Source: Colwellia sp. MB3u-41
Lineage (GTDB): Bacteria; Pseudomonadota; Gammaproteobacteria; Enterobacterales; Alteromonadaceae
Length of the DNA: 64,000 nucleotides
Direction: 5' to 3'
Assembly: GCF_014076845.1 (NCBI RefSeq)
Contig: NZ_JACGUT010000082.1
Span: 186,001-250,000 of the forward strand
The notes below the pieces were generated by a model. The model worked only from the letters and a program-made list of their open reading frames with translations. It searched no databases and had not been told where the DNA came from. A program made the position numbers and the translations under genes. The number at the start of each line of letters is the position of its first letter. The first letter of the stretch is position 1. Shown here piece by piece: positions 37,603 to 46,305 of this stretch.

Positions 37603-38331
37603 ATGGAAGTAAACCAAATAAACAAGAGTTCACCTTTAATAAAAACGTTTGTTTGGAGTAGAAAAATTCGCTTATTTCATTGGTTAAATGTCTTGTCAGT
37701 ATTACTGCTTATTGTTATTGGCACTATTATTTATTTTAGTAAAGATTTAGGCGTTTCTACTGAAGGTAAAGTCCTCCTGAAAACAATTCATGTTTGGATT
37801 GGTTACATTTTTTCAGCAAATTTAATTTTTAGAATTATCCTAGGTTTTGTGGGTAAAGGCTTTGAACGTTGGGGGCAAACACTGCCTTTTAGTAACGTAT
37901 TTAAGAAAGAGCTCGCTGATTTTAAGCATGATAAAAATAAAATCTTTAAAGGTCATAGTCCACTTGGAAAACTGATGGTTGGTGCATTCATGATAAGCTT
38001 GTCTGTGCAAATGTTTTCTGGTTTAGTCATTGCTGGTACCGATATTTATTACCCGCCGTTTGGCCAATATTTTGCTAGCAGTATTGCTCAAGATAAAAGC
38101 CAGATGACATTAATTAAACCTTACAGTAAAGAAAATATTGATGCTAATGCGTACAAAAAAATGCGTAGCTTTAGAAAACCATTTATAACGGCACACGTTT
38201 ATAGTTTTTACATTTTATTGCTCTTGATCCCACTACATATTTTAGCCGTATTCTTTGCTGAGCGACGTGAGAAACATTCTATTGTTTCTGCAATGATCCA
38301 TGGTTATAAGTATTTACCAAAAGATAAATGA
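37603..38331 (+). CDS. Cytochrome b561-family membrane electron carrier
   Basis: 242 residues with four or five membrane helices. Histidines placed as in the Ni/Fe-hydrogenase and thiosulfate-reductase type di-haem b cytochromes: IRLFHWLNVLSV (about 27), LKTIHVWIGYIF (about 65), ITAHVYSFYILLLLIPLHILA (about 200-217). These proteins pass electrons between quinone and a periplasmic partner. No hydrogenase or reductase catalytic gene lies beside it, so the partner is unknown. A strong terminator follows, so it is a single-gene unit. Confidence 0.85.
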   Translation: MEVNQINKSSPLIKTFVWSRKIRLFHWLNVLSVLLLIVIGTIIYFSKDLGVSTEGKVLLKTIHVWIGYIFSANLIFRIILGFVGKGFERWGQTLPFSNVFKKELADFKHDKNKIFKGHSPLGKLMVGAFMISLSVQMFSGLVIAGTDIYYPPFGQYFASSIAQDKSQMTLIKPYSKENIDANAYKKMRSFRKPFITAHVYSFYILLLLIPLHILAVFFAERREKHSIVSAMIHGYKYLPKDK

Positions 38332-38336
38332 TCTCC

Positions 38337-38364
38337 TTGAGCTTCGCTAAATAGCGAAGCTCAA
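38337..38364 (+). terminator. Terminator after the cytochrome b561-type gene
   Basis: TTGAGCTTCGCT, loop AAAT, AGCGAAGCTCAA: a perfect 12-bp GC-rich stem ending in ATTT. It begins 6 nt after the stop codon. Confidence 0.8.
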
Positions 38365-38411
38365 ATTTAGCCATTAGGTGCAATAGGCATAACATATTAA
38401 TGATGTTGATT

Positions 38412-38513
38412 TCACTCATAAAAATAAGCTGCCATACCACTGACGAGCGCCATCAAATAAGCACTATGATCACTGCTACAATTGTTATTAAATTGTCTCT
38501 GCATCATTAGCAT
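38412..38513 (-). CDS. Possible 33-residue small protein
   Basis: Reads MLMMQRQFNNNCSSDHSAYL and then a short hydrophobic segment (MALVSGMAAYF) before TGA. A strong GAGGAG lies just upstream; it is too close to the first ATG but well placed for the third or fourth codon (ATGATG). It fills part of a 303-nt gap between two plus-strand genes that otherwise holds only the terminator and the topB promoter. I do not recognise it; it may be chance. Confidence 0.3.
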   Translation of the reverse strand: MLMMQRQFNNNCSSDHSAYLMALVSGMAAYFYE

Positions 38514-38634
38514 ACTCCTCAAGTTTTAAGGACAGTATCTCTCTAAAAGGTAATACACGGTTAAAGAATAAAACAAACGCTGTATAAAAAACCAGTTATT
38601 GTGCTAAGCTTATTTTAGTGGACAGTGTTGACCC

Positions 38635-40581
38635 ATGGAAAATCTATTGAAACTATATATCGCCGAAAAACCAAGCTTAGGACGCGCAATTGCCGCAGCC
38701 CTACCCAAACCTCACAAAAGTCAAAAAGGCTATATTGAGCTTGGCAATGGTGACGTGGTCAGCTGGTGTATTGGTCATATCCTTGAGCAAGCAGATCCCG
38801 AAGTTTATAACGATGACTTTAAGAAATGGCGAATGGATCACTTACCTATTATTCCTGAGCAATGGCAGTTAACGCCAAAAGCACAAACACGTTCACAACT
38901 TTCCGTACTACGTAAGTTGGTTAAGAGTGCAAGCGAAATTATTCATGCTGGCGATCCCGACAGAGAAGGTCAATTACTGGTTGATGAAGTTATTGATTTT
39001 TTAAAGGTCTCTAAAACTAAAAAACAGCAAGTTAAACGCTTATTAATCAGCGACTTAAACTTACCTGCTGTAAAAAGGTCGCTCAACGCATTAAAAAGTA
39101 ACCAAGATTTCATGCCTTTATCTATTTCAGCACTGGCTCGTTCTCGAGCTGATTGGTTATACGGTATAAATCTGACTCGGGCTTATACCTTACAAGGACA
39201 AAAAGCAGGTTTTAATGGTGTACTTTCAGTGGGTCGAGTACAAACACCACTGCTAGGTTTAGTCGTAGAAAAAGATCGTCAAATAGCACACTTTATTCCT
39301 CATGATTATTTCGATGTTTATGCAGATATAATTACACCTGCCGGTGAGAAATTCATCGCTAAATGGCAGCCTAGTGATGCTTGTGCACCCTACATGGATG
39401 ACAATAAAAAAATTATTAACAAAGCACTCGCAGAAAACGTGGTTGGCCGTATCGCAGAAAAACCCGCAAAGGTGACCTTAGTCACCGAACAAGATAAAAA
39501 ACAATTTGCCGCACTTCCCTATAATTTGTCTTCATTACAAATTGATGCCGCCAAACAGTTTTCTATGAACGCAAAGCTAGTACTTGATGTTTGTCAGGCC
39601 TTGTATGAAAAACATAAATTGATTACCTATCCGAGATCCGACTCTAGATACTTACCCGTCGAACATCATCAGCAAGCGAGCTCTATTATTAAAATATTAG
39701 CTGACTCAAAAAACAAATACGCGGAATTTGCTAAAGGTGCTGACTGTAACATTCAAAGTAAGGCTTGGAATAACAGTAAAGTAAGTGCTCACCACGCCAT
39801 TATTCCAACAGAAAAGTCAACCAATAATATTGCACTTAATTCTTTTGAAATAAACATTTATCAGTTAATTGTTCGCCAATATCTTGCACAGTTTTATCCT
39901 CCTTATTGCTACCAACAAACGCAAGTAGAACTTGATATAGCCCAAGGAAAATTCACAGTAAATGCAAAGGTACCACAGCAACTAGGTTGGAAAGTAATGT
40001 TCCAATCAAGCAAAACAAAAAACAACCTGTCGTCTAATAGCGAACAAGACGTATATTCAGAACAACTTTTACCTAAATTAAATAAGGGTGAAACTCTACA
40101 TTGTGAACAAGGTTTAATTGCAGAGAAGGTGACACAAGCACCAAAAGCTTACAACGATGCAACACTACTCAGTGCGATGACAGGTATTGCTCGTTTCGTT
40201 CAAAATACAGAAATTAAAAAAATTCTTAAAGATACTGATGGCTTAGGAACAGAAGCGACTCGAGCGGGTATTATTGATTTACTTTTTAAACGCGGTTTTT
40301 TACAGCGTATAGGAAAGAATATAACGGCTACAGATATTGGCACATCACTAATAAACGCTTTACCTAAAATGGCTACAACACCAGATATGACCGCACAATG
40401 GGAAGCAACACTTACTGATATTAGTGAACGAAAAAGTAACTATCAAAATTTTATTATGCCGTTAACAGCAACGTTAAAGAGTATGGTGGCTGAAGCTGGG
40501 CAGCAATCTTTTGATCAACTGCCAAAGGTACCTTTTAAACGCAAAACTAAAAGGAAACCTCGCTTTAAAAAGGCAGGATAA
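38635..40581 (+). CDS. topB: DNA topoisomerase III TopB
   Basis: Type IA topoisomerase that decatenates replication intermediates. 648 residues, as in E. coli. The Toprim domain begins LKLYIAEKPSLGRAIAAAL and includes HAGDPDREGQLLVDE. The catalytic tyrosine is in KLITYPRSDSRYLP, and DGLGTEATRAGIIDLL lies in the second half. The C-terminus is a short basic tail (RKTKRKPRFKKAG) with no zinc fingers. A LexA-like CTGT-N8-CCAG lies 40-55 nt upstream. Confidence 0.96.
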   Translation: MENLLKLYIAEKPSLGRAIAAALPKPHKSQKGYIELGNGDVVSWCIGHILEQADPEVYNDDFKKWRMDHLPIIPEQWQLTPKAQTRSQLSVLRKLVKSASEIIHAGDPDREGQLLVDEVIDFLKVSKTKKQQVKRLLISDLNLPAVKRSLNALKSNQDFMPLSISALARSRADWLYGINLTRAYTLQGQKAGFNGVLSVGRVQTPLLGLVVEKDRQIAHFIPHDYFDVYADIITPAGEKFIAKWQPSDACAPYMDDNKKIINKALAENVVGRIAEKPAKVTLVTEQDKKQFAALPYNLSSLQIDAAKQFSMNAKLVLDVCQALYEKHKLITYPRSDSRYLPVEHHQQASSIIKILADSKNKYAEFAKGADCNIQSKAWNNSKVSAHHAIIPTEKSTNNIALNSFEINIYQLIVRQYLAQFYPPYCYQQTQVELDIAQGKFTVNAKVPQQLGWKVMFQSSKTKNNLSSNSEQDVYSEQLLPKLNKGETLHCEQGLIAEKVTQAPKAYNDATLLSAMTGIARFVQNTEIKKILKDTDGLGTEATRAGIIDLLFKRGFLQRIGKNITATDIGTSLINALPKMATTPDMTAQWEATLTDISERKSNYQNFIMPLTATLKSMVAEAGQQSFDQLPKVPFKRKTKRKPRFKKAG

Positions 40582-40596
40582 TTTCTCTACTATATT

Positions 40597-40630
40597 TATA
40601 CTTTCACAGCAAAGCTCCTGTGAAAGTATA
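40597..40630. terminator. Hairpin between convergent topB and ampE
   Basis: TATACTTTCACAG and its exact complement CTGTGAAAGTATA surround an 8-nt loop, a 13-bp stem between the two stop codons (15 nt after topB). No long T-run flanks it. Confidence 0.6.
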
Positions 40631-40640
40631 AAGAGGGTGG

Positions 40641-41570
40641 CTAATTAAGAATACCCGTTAATATTAGTACCGAAATCACGGCCAAACATAACAATAGCGT
40701 ACGCTTTGCTAATCTCACTAATAAACAAGGCTCGGCAGTACAATCATCAGCGTCGACCATAAAGTCTTCAGATTTTTGCGCCACACTGATCAGTATTTGA
40801 TTAGGTTGTTTATTGATATCAAAAAAGTTTTCTAGCCATACTGCTATTGCTTTAGAGAAGTGTCCTACTAGCATGTAACCAAAAGCCACAAGGCGAACCG
40901 GTAACCAATCCACCCAAAATAATATATCTTTTAATAGTGGCGTTTTATTTTTTTCAATAAAATCTATTGGTGTAGCTTCGGCTTTACTTTCGACATTTAC
41001 ATTAATATCAGCTTCATCACTTTCAGTATCTACACTCTCTTCTTTCGTCACGTTTTCGAATATTTCAGGCGATTCATTCATGGTAACCAATAAACGATAA
41101 AATAGTGCGCCTGCCGGTCCAAAAACAACAAAGAAAATCATAATAGCGATAAAGTATCGGTAGTTTAACCACACCAATAGTTGACCAAAACTCATTGGCG
41201 CACTGCTGGTATCTTGTTGTAGTTGCCTATGGTGTAATCCACAGGTTGTCGGTTCACCTCGAAAAGCTGACAATAAGTAATCTTTATAGCACTGTCGAGT
41301 TTTAACACAACCAAAACAAACAATTAAGATGAGAGTTGAAAAGACCAGATAAAGTAAGCCATCATCAACAAGTTCGAGTAATAAATCGCAAGCAATTACA
41401 GGTATGGCAATAAAAATCAATTGAGACACAATTGACTGCTTCGCTAAATGCATTAGTTTAGAGCGTTTAAATAGACCAACATAAGCATGAAAATAAGTTT
41501 TAAACTGCCATGATGTTGTCGACAAATAACGTTCAGCAGCCAATGCAATAAGTAAGCTAATAAGACTCAT
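40641..41570 (-). CDS. ampE: AmpE-like inner-membrane protein
   Basis: Membrane protein of the cobalamin-synthesis CbiB-like / AmpE family, encoded with AmpD; its role in beta-lactamase induction is still unclear. 309 residues with about four membrane helices (near 48-90, 135-160 and the C-terminus 290-307). It starts MSLISLLIALAAERYL and contains FWVDWLPVRLVAFGYMLVGHF, typical of the family. It lies 58 nt downstream of ampD. No ampC or ampR is visible. Confidence 0.88.
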   Translation of the reverse strand: MSLISLLIALAAERYLSTTSWQFKTYFHAYVGLFKRSKLMHLAKQSIVSQLIFIAIPVIACDLLLELVDDGLLYLVFSTLILIVCFGCVKTRQCYKDYLLSAFRGEPTTCGLHHRQLQQDTSSAPMSFGQLLVWLNYRYFIAIMIFFVVFGPAGALFYRLLVTMNESPEIFENVTKEESVDTESDEADINVNVESKAEATPIDFIEKNKTPLLKDILFWVDWLPVRLVAFGYMLVGHFSKAIAVWLENFFDINKQPNQILISVAQKSEDFMVDADDCTAEPCLLVRLAKRTLLLCLAVISVLILTGILN

Positions 41571-41628
41571 AAAATTTTCCTAATTTTTAATACTCTTTTT
41601 AAATGAGTATATACCTTTTGCTATTGAA

Positions 41629-42222
41629 TTAACTAGACTTTAAACAATGATGAAAATACTGCCAATTAAAAGCATTGCCGGGATCTGTTTTTCTCCCAGG
41701 AGCAATGTCACTATGCCCTGCTATATTATTTTTAATACTCGGGTAATTTTGCTGAAGCGTTTGGGTTAATTGTGCCAACGAATAATATTGTGCAGCTGTG
41801 TAAGAAATATCATCAGTCCCTTCTAATTCAATACCAATAGAAAAATCATTACATTTGTCTCGTCCTTGATATGAAGATACACCAGCATGCCAAGCTTTAT
41901 CGGCGAATGAAACATATTGAATAATTTGCCCCTCTCTGGTGATCAAACAATGGGCTGATACTTTTAATTGAGCAATTTCATCAAAATACGGATGAGCTTT
42001 TACATCTAACTTCCCTAAAAAAAAGTCAGTAATATATCCGCCGCCAAATTGCTTTGGCGGTAGTGATATATTGTGGACAACCAACAAGTTTACTGTATCG
42101 GTTTTCTCTCGCACGCTAAAATGTGGCGATTTTTGCTGCTCTTCATTAACAAGCCAGCCAAAACTGATGGGCATATTGCATTTATGCTTTATTGCTAATT
42201 TATTTTTAAAGTCTTTCGTCAT
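41629..42222 (-). CDS. ampD: 1,6-anhydro-N-acetylmuramyl-L-alanine amidase AmpD
   Basis: Cytoplasmic zinc amidase of cell-wall recycling; it removes the peptide from anhydromuropeptides. 197 residues. Zinc and catalytic residues are in LLVVHNISLPP (His), KAWHAGVSSYQGRD, IGIELEGTDD and HSDIAPGRKTDPG. No signal peptide, as expected. It forms ampD-ampE and diverges from the retropepsin-like gene. Confidence 0.96.
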   Translation of the reverse strand: MTKDFKNKLAIKHKCNMPISFGWLVNEEQQKSPHFSVREKTDTVNLLVVHNISLPPKQFGGGYITDFFLGKLDVKAHPYFDEIAQLKVSAHCLITREGQIIQYVSFADKAWHAGVSSYQGRDKCNDFSIGIELEGTDDISYTAAQYYSLAQLTQTLQQNYPSIKNNIAGHSDIAPGRKTDPGNAFNWQYFHHCLKSS

Positions 42223-42265
42223 ACAATGGCGTTACTATTTGATTTTCAAGATCTGTGTGTAGAGT

Positions 42266-42784
42266 ATGACTGAATTTGATCCGACAAACAAAATGGGAAA
42301 AATATTTATTTGGCTAGCTTGGTTATTTGCCTTAGCATTATTGGTATTTTTTTTTCAAGATGTACTTGATAAGCAATGGGATCCAAATAAAGACCCTAAA
42401 ATGAATTTAAATAGTCAAGGTAAAGCTGAAGTAACACTGCAGCAAGACCGCCAAGGGCATTATGTCGTTCATGGTGAAATCAATGAATTGCCGGTAGTTT
42501 TTTTACTTGATACCGGAGCAACCCAAGTGTCAATTCCTGCGCGCATTGCCGAAGAATTACAGTTAAAGGGTTATGGTTCATCACGCGTTAACACGGCAAA
42601 TGGCACGACTACTGTTTATCAAACAAAATTACAACAACTGAGTATTGGTAATATCTATTTGTATGATGTAGCCGCCCACATCAACCCCAGTATGCAATCA
42701 AATCAAATTCTATTGGGCATGAGCGCACTAAAAAGGGTAGAATTCAGTCAAGTAGGTAAGCAACTTATTTTACGTGAACGATAA
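42266..42784 (+). CDS. Membrane-anchored retropepsin-like aspartic protease
   Basis: 172 residues. One N-terminal membrane helix (about 12-30), then a single-domain clan AA protease. The catalytic motif is FLLDTGATQVSIP (D-T-G), followed by a family-typical NGTTTVYQTKLQQLSIG and ILLGMSALKRVEF. Single-domain enzymes of this type act as dimers like retroviral proteases; the active site would face the periplasm. It lies 80 nt before nadC. Substrate unknown. Confidence 0.86.
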   Translation: MTEFDPTNKMGKIFIWLAWLFALALLVFFFQDVLDKQWDPNKDPKMNLNSQGKAEVTLQQDRQGHYVVHGEINELPVVFLLDTGATQVSIPARIAEELQLKGYGSSRVNTANGTTTVYQTKLQQLSIGNIYLYDVAAHINPSMQSNQILLGMSALKRVEFSQVGKQLILRER

Positions 42785-42864
42785 CTTACCAACGAAGATC
42801 TACTCGCTATTAGCAACCAACTGAAAACTGACTTAATTACTTACAAACAAGAGAATAAAATTCA

Positions 42865-43752
42865 ATGCTTTGTGTGCAACTACAACATGATATTCAAAAA
42901 ACAGTAACGTGGGCATTATGTGAAGACTTGGGCGTTGATAACGCTGATGCATTAAAAAATAGCCAAGACATTACGGCTGAACTCATTCCTGCTCAAAATA
43001 TCGCGGTTGCTAATATCATTACCCGCGAAAATTGTATCGTTTGTGGTGTTGCTTGGGTAAATGAAGTTTTTGCACAACTCGATGCTATTTATCGTACTCA
43101 AACTCATATCACTTGGTTTGTTAACGATGGCGAGAGTGTTAAGGCCAATACCACCTTATTTGAATTGTCGGGTAACGCACGCATTCTGCTTACCGGCGAA
43201 CGTAGCGCTTTAAATTTTTTACAGTCGCTTTCTGGTACGGCAACATTAACCAGTACTTATGTTAAAGAGTTGTCAAACACAAATACGAAATTGCTTGATA
43301 CCCGTAAAACGATCCCAGGTTTACGTAGCGCGCAAAAATATGCGGTTAAATGTGGTGGCGGTGTTAATCACCGTATTGGTTTATTCGATGCTTTCTTAAT
43401 TAAAGAGAATCATATTGCTGCGTGTGGTGGTATTGAAAAGTCTATTCAAACCGCTCGAAAAAATCATCCAAACATAACTGTTGAAGTCGAAGTTGAAAGT
43501 ATAGACGAACTCAACCAAGCGCTAAATGCTGGCAGCGATATTATTATGCTTGATAACTTTAGTCATGAGATGATTGAACAAGCGGTAGAAGCGACCGCTA
43601 AAATATCTCAAGGGAAGACCAAATTAGAAGTTTCTGGCAACATGACCATTGAAACATTAAAAAGCTACGCAAAATCAGGTGTGGATTTTATATCAGTTGG
43701 CGCGTTGACTAAACATGTTACCGCTATCGACCTGTCTATGCGATTCGTTTAG
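42865..43752 (+). CDS. nadC: Nicotinate-nucleotide pyrophosphorylase NadC
   Basis: Quinolinate phosphoribosyltransferase, giving nicotinate mononucleotide in NAD synthesis. 295 residues. Signatures: LLTGERSALNFLQSLSGTAT, LLDTRKTIPGLRSAQKYAV with the substrate-binding Lys and Arg, and the C-terminal barrel strand DIIMLDNFSHE. It lies in the conserved ampD-nadC-pilA neighbourhood and is followed by an AU-rich hairpin. Confidence 0.96.
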   Translation: MLCVQLQHDIQKTVTWALCEDLGVDNADALKNSQDITAELIPAQNIAVANIITRENCIVCGVAWVNEVFAQLDAIYRTQTHITWFVNDGESVKANTTLFELSGNARILLTGERSALNFLQSLSGTATLTSTYVKELSNTNTKLLDTRKTIPGLRSAQKYAVKCGGGVNHRIGLFDAFLIKENHIAACGGIEKSIQTARKNHPNITVEVEVESIDELNQALNAGSDIIMLDNFSHEMIEQAVEATAKISQGKTKLEVSGNMTIETLKSYAKSGVDFISVGALTKHVTAIDLSMRFV

Positions 43753-43771
43753 TCATTAATAAGAATAAACT

Positions 43772-43811
43772 AAGTTAAAAAGTCGTTAATAACTAACAAC
43801 TTTTAACTTTT
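43772..43811 (+). terminator. AU-rich imperfect hairpin after nadC
   Basis: Arms AAGTTAAAAAGTCGTTA and TAACAACTTTTAACTT pair over about 15 positions, with one bulge and one mismatch, around an ATAAC loop. It lies about 20 nt after the nadC stop. Weak GC content makes termination uncertain. Confidence 0.4.
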
Positions 43812-43896
43812 AAAAAAATAAAGACAAAAAAAGTGTCACAAAATTTTACATTTCCTGATTTTTGTCGCAAGATGAATCCAGCCCCCGTAATTAAGT

Positions 43897-44334
43897 ATGG
43901 AAATACCTATTATGAAAAACGTAAAATTTTTAAATACTAAATCTGTAAACAAAGCAAAGGGTTTTACCCTTATCGAATTAATGATCGTTGTTGCGATTAT
44001 CGGTATTTTAGCCGCTGTTGCACTACCTGCTTATCAAACTTATACGCTTAAAGCTAAATTTTCAGAGGTTGTATTAGCAACAAGCCCTGCTAAAATTGCT
44101 GTTGAAATTGGCAGACAAACAGGTGTGGCTCTTGTCGATTTAGATGATGGCTCAAATGGTGTTGTAGCAGCAGGAGCAACAGATAAGGTTGCATCTGTGG
44201 TAACTACTGATGGTGTTATAACAGCGACTGCTACTGCTGCAGCAGGATCTGCGACGTATATTTTAACGCCAAGTGCTGGTATTCCTGTAGAGTGGACAAA
44301 AACTGGAACATGTATCGCTGCAGGTTTATGTTAA
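43897..44334 (+). CDS. pilA: Type IVa major pilin PilA
   Basis: Structural subunit of type IV pili. 145 residues; a second start at 43912 (MKNVKFLN) would give 140. Leader peptide to Gly22, then the processed N-terminus [20 protein letters not shown] with Glu5 and the hydrophobic alpha-1 helix. The mature part is about 123 residues, rich in Ala, Thr and Val. Only two cysteines occur, at TCIAAGLC, the last being the final residue. This makes a very small disulfide loop. A terminator follows, which should let pilA be made in excess over pilBCD. Confidence 0.93.
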   Translation: MEIPIMKNVKFLNTKSVNKAKGFTLIELMIVVAIIGILAAVALPAYQTYTLKAKFSEVVLATSPAKIAVEIGRQTGVALVDLDDGSNGVVAAGATDKVASVVTTDGVITATATAAAGSATYILTPSAGIPVEWTKTGTCIAAGLC

Positions 44335-44380
44335 TAATATAGCGATAACTTGTTAGCTGCTTAACATAACTAACTAGTTT

Positions 44381-44418
44381 GCATAAAAAAGCTCCTACAT
44401 TAGGGGCTTTTTTTATGC
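44381..44418 (+). terminator. Rho-independent terminator between pilA and pilB
   Basis: Arms of 17-18 nt (44381-44397 and 44401-44418) share a GCATAAAAAAGC / GCTTTTTTTATGC base and a TCCTA/TAGGG top with one G-U pair, around a 3-nt loop. The T-run is seven long. Also usable on the minus strand. Confidence 0.85.
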
Positions 44419-44527
44419 CTAATTTTTTCAACTCTTTATTTTACAAAACTCAAAATGAATTAAGCTATACTTGCAATAAACATTGTGAGTAAATAGATTA
44501 TATTATTCCTACCGCGAAAAGGTTGCC

Positions 44528-46231
44528 ATGAAAGGTCATCATAAACAATCAAGTGTTTTAACTGCACTTTTAAAGCATGATGTTGTCGACAAGAATATGG
44601 TCGATAGTATTGGTGCTGAATTCCTTCAGCAATCAAAACCTTTCATACGATTTCTTATTGAAGACAAAAATTTAAACGCGGATAGTATCGCCACCATACT
44701 GGCACGCAGTTTTGGTTATCCAATCATAGACCTTAATGCTTTTGATACGGCGATGATCCCCGATGGTATTCGCAACGAAAAATTAATCCGTAAACATAAT
44801 GCTCTTCCCTTATTTTTACGTGGCAAAATTTTATTTGTCGCGATGTCTGACCCAACCAATCTAGATGCTTTAGAAGATATACAATTTAACACCGGGTTTC
44901 CTACCGAATTAGTGTTAACGAATGATCAAAACTTACAAGTCTTTATTGATAAAATTCTTGAAGAAGAAAGTGACTCTTTAGATATTACCGATATCGATGC
45001 TACAGAATTGGCTGGAATAGATGTTGAAGAAGAGCGCAAAGAAGATGATAGCGCTACCGGTGATAAGGAAGATGCACCGATTGTTGTCTATATCAATAAA
45101 ATATTACTCGATGCAATTCGCAAAGGCGCTTCAGACTTACACTTTGAACCTTACGAAAAATCTTACCGTATACGCTTTCGTGTTGATGGCATTTTAACTG
45201 AAATGGCAAAGCCACCAGTATCACTTGCCTCTCGTATGGCTGCCCGTTTAAAAGTAATGTCAAAACTCGATATCGCTGAAAGGCGAGTCCCCCAAGATGG
45301 GCGGATAAAATTAGCCTTATCCAAGAAAAAATCGATTGATTTTCGTGTCTCAACCTTACCAACAATGTGGGGTGAGAAAGTTGTAATGCGTATACTTGAC
45401 TCTTCAAGTGCGATGTTAGGTATTGAAATGCTGGGCTATGAGCCGGCACAAAAGCAAATTTACATGGACGCTTTAGAGCAACCACAAGGTATGATATTAG
45501 TCACTGGACCTACAGGTTCAGGTAAAACAGTTTCTCTTTATACGGGGTTAAATATTCTTAACACCGCAGAGCGTAATATATCAACAGCAGAAGATCCGGT
45601 AGAAATAAATTTAGATGGAGTGAATCAAGTACAAATTAATGTGCGCGCTGGCTTAACTTTCCCTAATGCACTCCGCTCTTTTCTTCGCCAAGATCCCGAT
45701 ATTGTAATGGTAGGGGAAATTCGAGATCTTGAAACTGCTGAAATAGCCATTAAAGCCGCGCAAACAGGTCACTTAGTGTTGTCCACGTTGCACACAAATT
45801 CAGCATCAGAAACCCTGACTCGATTATTAAATATGGGCGTTCCTTCATATAACGTGGCCAGTTCGGTCAGTATTATTATTGCTCAGCGTTTAGCAAGACG
45901 TTTATGTAGTCGCTGTAAAGTTGAGGATGTTATACCTAGACCTGAACTAGAAAAACAAGGTTTTACCTCTGAACAACTTAGCGAAATAAAATTATTTAAA
46001 CCCGTAGGTTGCGATCAGTGTACGGGGGGCTATAAAGGTCGTGTTGGTGTTTATGAGGTAATAAAAATCAGTGAAAAAATGTCTTCTATTATTATGGAAG
46101 GTGGTAATTCTATGGATATCGCTCAACAGTGTCAAAAAGAAGGTTACAATAACTTACGGCAATCAGGCTTAGAAAAAGCACGTCAAGGTATAACGAGCTT
46201 GGCGGAAATAAACCGTGTGACTACAGCTTAG
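44528..46231 (+). CDS. pilB: Type IV pilus extension ATPase PilB
   Basis: Cytoplasmic hexameric ATPase that drives pilus assembly. 567 residues. The N-terminal GspE/PilB domain is followed by the ATPase core: Walker [13 protein letters not shown], Asp box [19 protein letters not shown], Walker [18 protein letters not shown] and His box [10 protein letters not shown]. The C-terminal tetracysteine site is CSRCKVEDV...[11 protein letters not shown]. It leads pilB-pilC-pilD. Confidence 0.96.
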   Translation: MKGHHKQSSVLTALLKHDVVDKNMVDSIGAEFLQQSKPFIRFLIEDKNLNADSIATILARSFGYPIIDLNAFDTAMIPDGIRNEKLIRKHNALPLFLRGKILFVAMSDPTNLDALEDIQFNTGFPTELVLTNDQNLQVFIDKILEEESDSLDITDIDATELAGIDVEEERKEDDSATGDKEDAPIVVYINKILLDAIRKGASDLHFEPYEKSYRIRFRVDGILTEMAKPPVSLASRMAARLKVMSKLDIAERRVPQDGRIKLALSKKKSIDFRVSTLPTMWGEKVVMRILDSSSAMLGIEMLGYEPAQKQIYMDALEQPQGMILVTGPTGSGKTVSLYTGLNILNTAERNISTAEDPVEINLDGVNQVQINVRAGLTFPNALRSFLRQDPDIVMVGEIRDLETAEIAIKAAQTGHLVLSTLHTNSASETLTRLLNMGVPSYNVASSVSIIIAQRLARRLCSRCKVEDVIPRPELEKQGFTSEQLSEIKLFKPVGCDQCTGGYKGRVGVYEVIKISEKMSSIIMEGGNSMDIAQQCQKEGYNNLRQSGLEKARQGITSLAEINRVTTA

Positions 46232-46305
46232 TCAACTATTATTTTTATAGAAGTTGACTAGTATTAAAATTATGAACAATTTAACTTTTACGGGTAACCA
46301 ATATA

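Noticed and set aside
44231-44431. 66-codon minus-strand ORF across the end of pilA
   Set aside because: It runs through the pilA terminator and the 3' end of pilA; the translation has no family features.
45093-45485. 130-codon minus-strand ORF inside pilB
   Set aside because: Antisense to the ATPase core of PilB, with no ribosome site or recognisable domain.
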